A stretch of DNA of 5,307 bases. It comes from Desulfovibrionaceae bacterium (GTDB taxonomy: Bacteria > Pseudomonadota > Gammaproteobacteria > Burkholderiales > Burkholderiaceae_C). Below the pieces are notes generated by a model. The model was given only the letters and a program-made list of their open reading frames with translations. It did no database searches and was not told where the DNA came from. This document shows, one piece after another, positions 4,755 to 5,307 of the stretch; position 1 is the stretch's first letter; the number at the start of each line of letters is the position of its first letter. The stretch is from NCBI GenBank assembly GCA_009778355.1, contig WRJY01000149.1:1-5307 (forward strand), given 5' to 3'. Made by a program: the position numbers and the translations under genes.

Positions 4755-5000
4755 ATCGAAGCCTCGAAGTCGGGTGGGATTCAAAGTGATGTGAGGTATC
4801 AGGCGGCGTAGCGGTTGAGTAGCCCAGTAGGCGTTCCACTCATCATTGGCCCGATTCAGGCGCAGGGCCAGCATGTACTGGGCATTGGCCTCTGTCCACC
4901 ACGCGCCCGGCAACTTCAAGCGCCGCTGGATGATGTAGCGGTGTGCGCTCTCGATTTCGCCTGACCCGATGGGCAAGCCTTGGCGTATCGCCGCTTCGCA
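4737..5000 (-). pseudogene. C-terminal fragment of a DDE-type transposase (ISKra4/ISLre2-like)
   Basis: The last 87 codons of a transposase end at TGA 4737-4739. The key stretch is GLPIGSGEIESAHRY, then RRLKLPGAWWTEANAQYML and RANDEWNAYW. The GSG-x-x-E motif followed by a basic helix and a Trp-rich segment is typical of the C-terminal catalytic part of ISKra4- and ISLre2/UPF0236-type transposases, with the Glu as probable third catalytic acid. The first several hundred residues, with the other two acids, are missing: around 5000-5015 the sequence changes to the 3' end of an IS3 element. The same frame stays open back to 5255, but that upstream part runs through unrelated elements. The fragment ends 35 bases before a group II intron domain V on the same strand. 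Confidence 0.75.
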
Positions 5001-5009
5001 GTCAAGTTG

Positions 5010-5150
5010 ATCTTGACCTTGCCTTCGATTTCCGCATCCCATAGCCAAGGCCATTATGCTGCTTGCCTTTGCTGGGCAGCAAGCCAGGCCCGTTCGTATT
5101 GCATCGGACTGACGCAGCCGAGCGTCGAGTGCAACCGGCGATGGTCGTAA
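5010..5150 (-). mobile_element. 3' end of an IS3-family insertion sequence
   Basis: Contains the last codons of orfB and about 40 bases of downstream sequence, presumably with the right inverted repeat. The right boundary is placed near 5010-5017 because transposase coding of a different type starts just beyond it. GTCAAG/CTTGAC (5001-5006, 5012-5017) is a small inverted repeat at that junction. The left boundary is where orfB similarity ends at about 5150. Both boundaries are inferred. Confidence 0.55.
5054..5149 (-). pseudogene. IS3-family transposase OrfB, last 31 residues
   Basis: Read on the minus strand, the frame gives YDHRRLHSTLGCVSPMQYER, then AWLAAQQRQAA and a TAA stop (5054-5056). 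The N-[H/R]-R-R-x-H-S-x-L-G-Y-x-S-P-x-x-[YF]-E pattern is the hallmark C-terminus of the IS3 OrfB integrase-core transposase. Here Cys replaces the usual Tyr/Phe after LG. All of the DDE catalytic core is missing: at 5150 similarity stops and a palindromic segment starts. It cannot be functional. Confidence 0.85.
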
Positions 5151-5307
5151 GAGCCTGTTTACGATCTCAGCGGGCCCGCGTTGGGCCGCCAAATCGCCCG
5201 ATTTCGGCCCAACCCGGAGGGCAGATACCTTTTCGGGCGGTCTGCGGCGTTGCAAATCCTCGCCATAGCGGGGCTATGGCTGCGGTTTGCGCCTTGCATC
5301 CCATCCC
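5151..5307. repeat. Hairpin-rich segment, probable edge of another mobile element
   Basis: It begins GAGCCTGTTTACGATCT exactly where the IS3 orfB is cut. GTTGGGCCG (5180-5188) pairs perfectly with CGGCCCAAC (5205-5213), and AAATCG (5191-5196) with CGATTT (5199-5204). GCCATAGC (5262-5269) pairs with GCTATGGC (5273-5280) around GGG, flanked by GCAAA (5252-5256) and TTTGC. No credible protein is encoded. I suspect the end of an IS or a MITE that inserted into orfB, but the other end is outside the window. Confidence 0.5.

Noticed and set aside
4737..5255. A single 172-residue minus-strand protein
   Set aside because: Only about the last 87 codons resemble a transposase. The rest crosses the IS3 3' end in the wrong frame and a palindromic segment, so it is an accidental fusion of frames.

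Overview
The window looks like a high-GC betaproteobacterial chromosome, most likely Burkholderiales and perhaps Comamonadaceae. This rests on protein style, on the ruvC-moaA and tonB-mtgA neighbourhoods, and on the kinds of intergenic repeat. It is an inference from one sequence, with no database search.

Bases 1-1823 hold a tightly packed plus-strand operon. It contains the 3' end of an unnamed gene (possibly a ribonuclease II-type exoribonuclease), a TonB-family energy transducer with an intact Ser-xxx-His membrane motif, and the monofunctional peptidoglycan glycosyltransferase mtgA. The genes are joined by GTGA/ATGA stop-start overlaps. A 20-codon ORF sits between tonB and mtgA, where many Burkholderiales carry aroE.

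Bases 1824-2292 are a 469-bp intergenic island made almost entirely of repeats. Two heptamer arrays lie in opposite orientation (GCGTTGR at 1826-1921, TCAACGC then AAAACGC at 2166-2284). They flank a long-arm palindromic repeat (1941-2030) and a REP-like inverted pair (2047-2118). The second array stops 8 bases before the ruvC start codon and leaves no Shine-Dalgarno sequence.

Bases 2293-3985 encode ruvC (Holliday junction resolvase, all four catalytic acids present) and moaA (radical-SAM GTP 3',8-cyclase, both Fe-S cysteine sets and the C-terminal Gly-Gly present).

Bases 3986-5307 are a scrap-yard of mobile DNA around one tRNA gene. An internally deleted IS630-family element keeps both terminal inverted repeats (3988-4466). 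Then come a minus-strand terminator and tRNA-Pro(GGG). Directly against the 5' end of the tRNA lies a 3' group II intron module: a textbook 34-nt domain V with AGC triad and GAAA tetraloop, followed by a domain VI-like helix with a bulged A. Upstream of it on the same strand are the last 87 codons of a DDE-type transposase (ISKra4/ISLre2-like), the last 32 codons of an IS3-family orfB, and a strongly palindromic segment that looks like the edge of another element.

The most unusual observation is the transposase C-terminus ending 35 bases before a group II intron domain V, with the predicted intron 3' boundary falling on the mature 5' end of tRNA-Pro.
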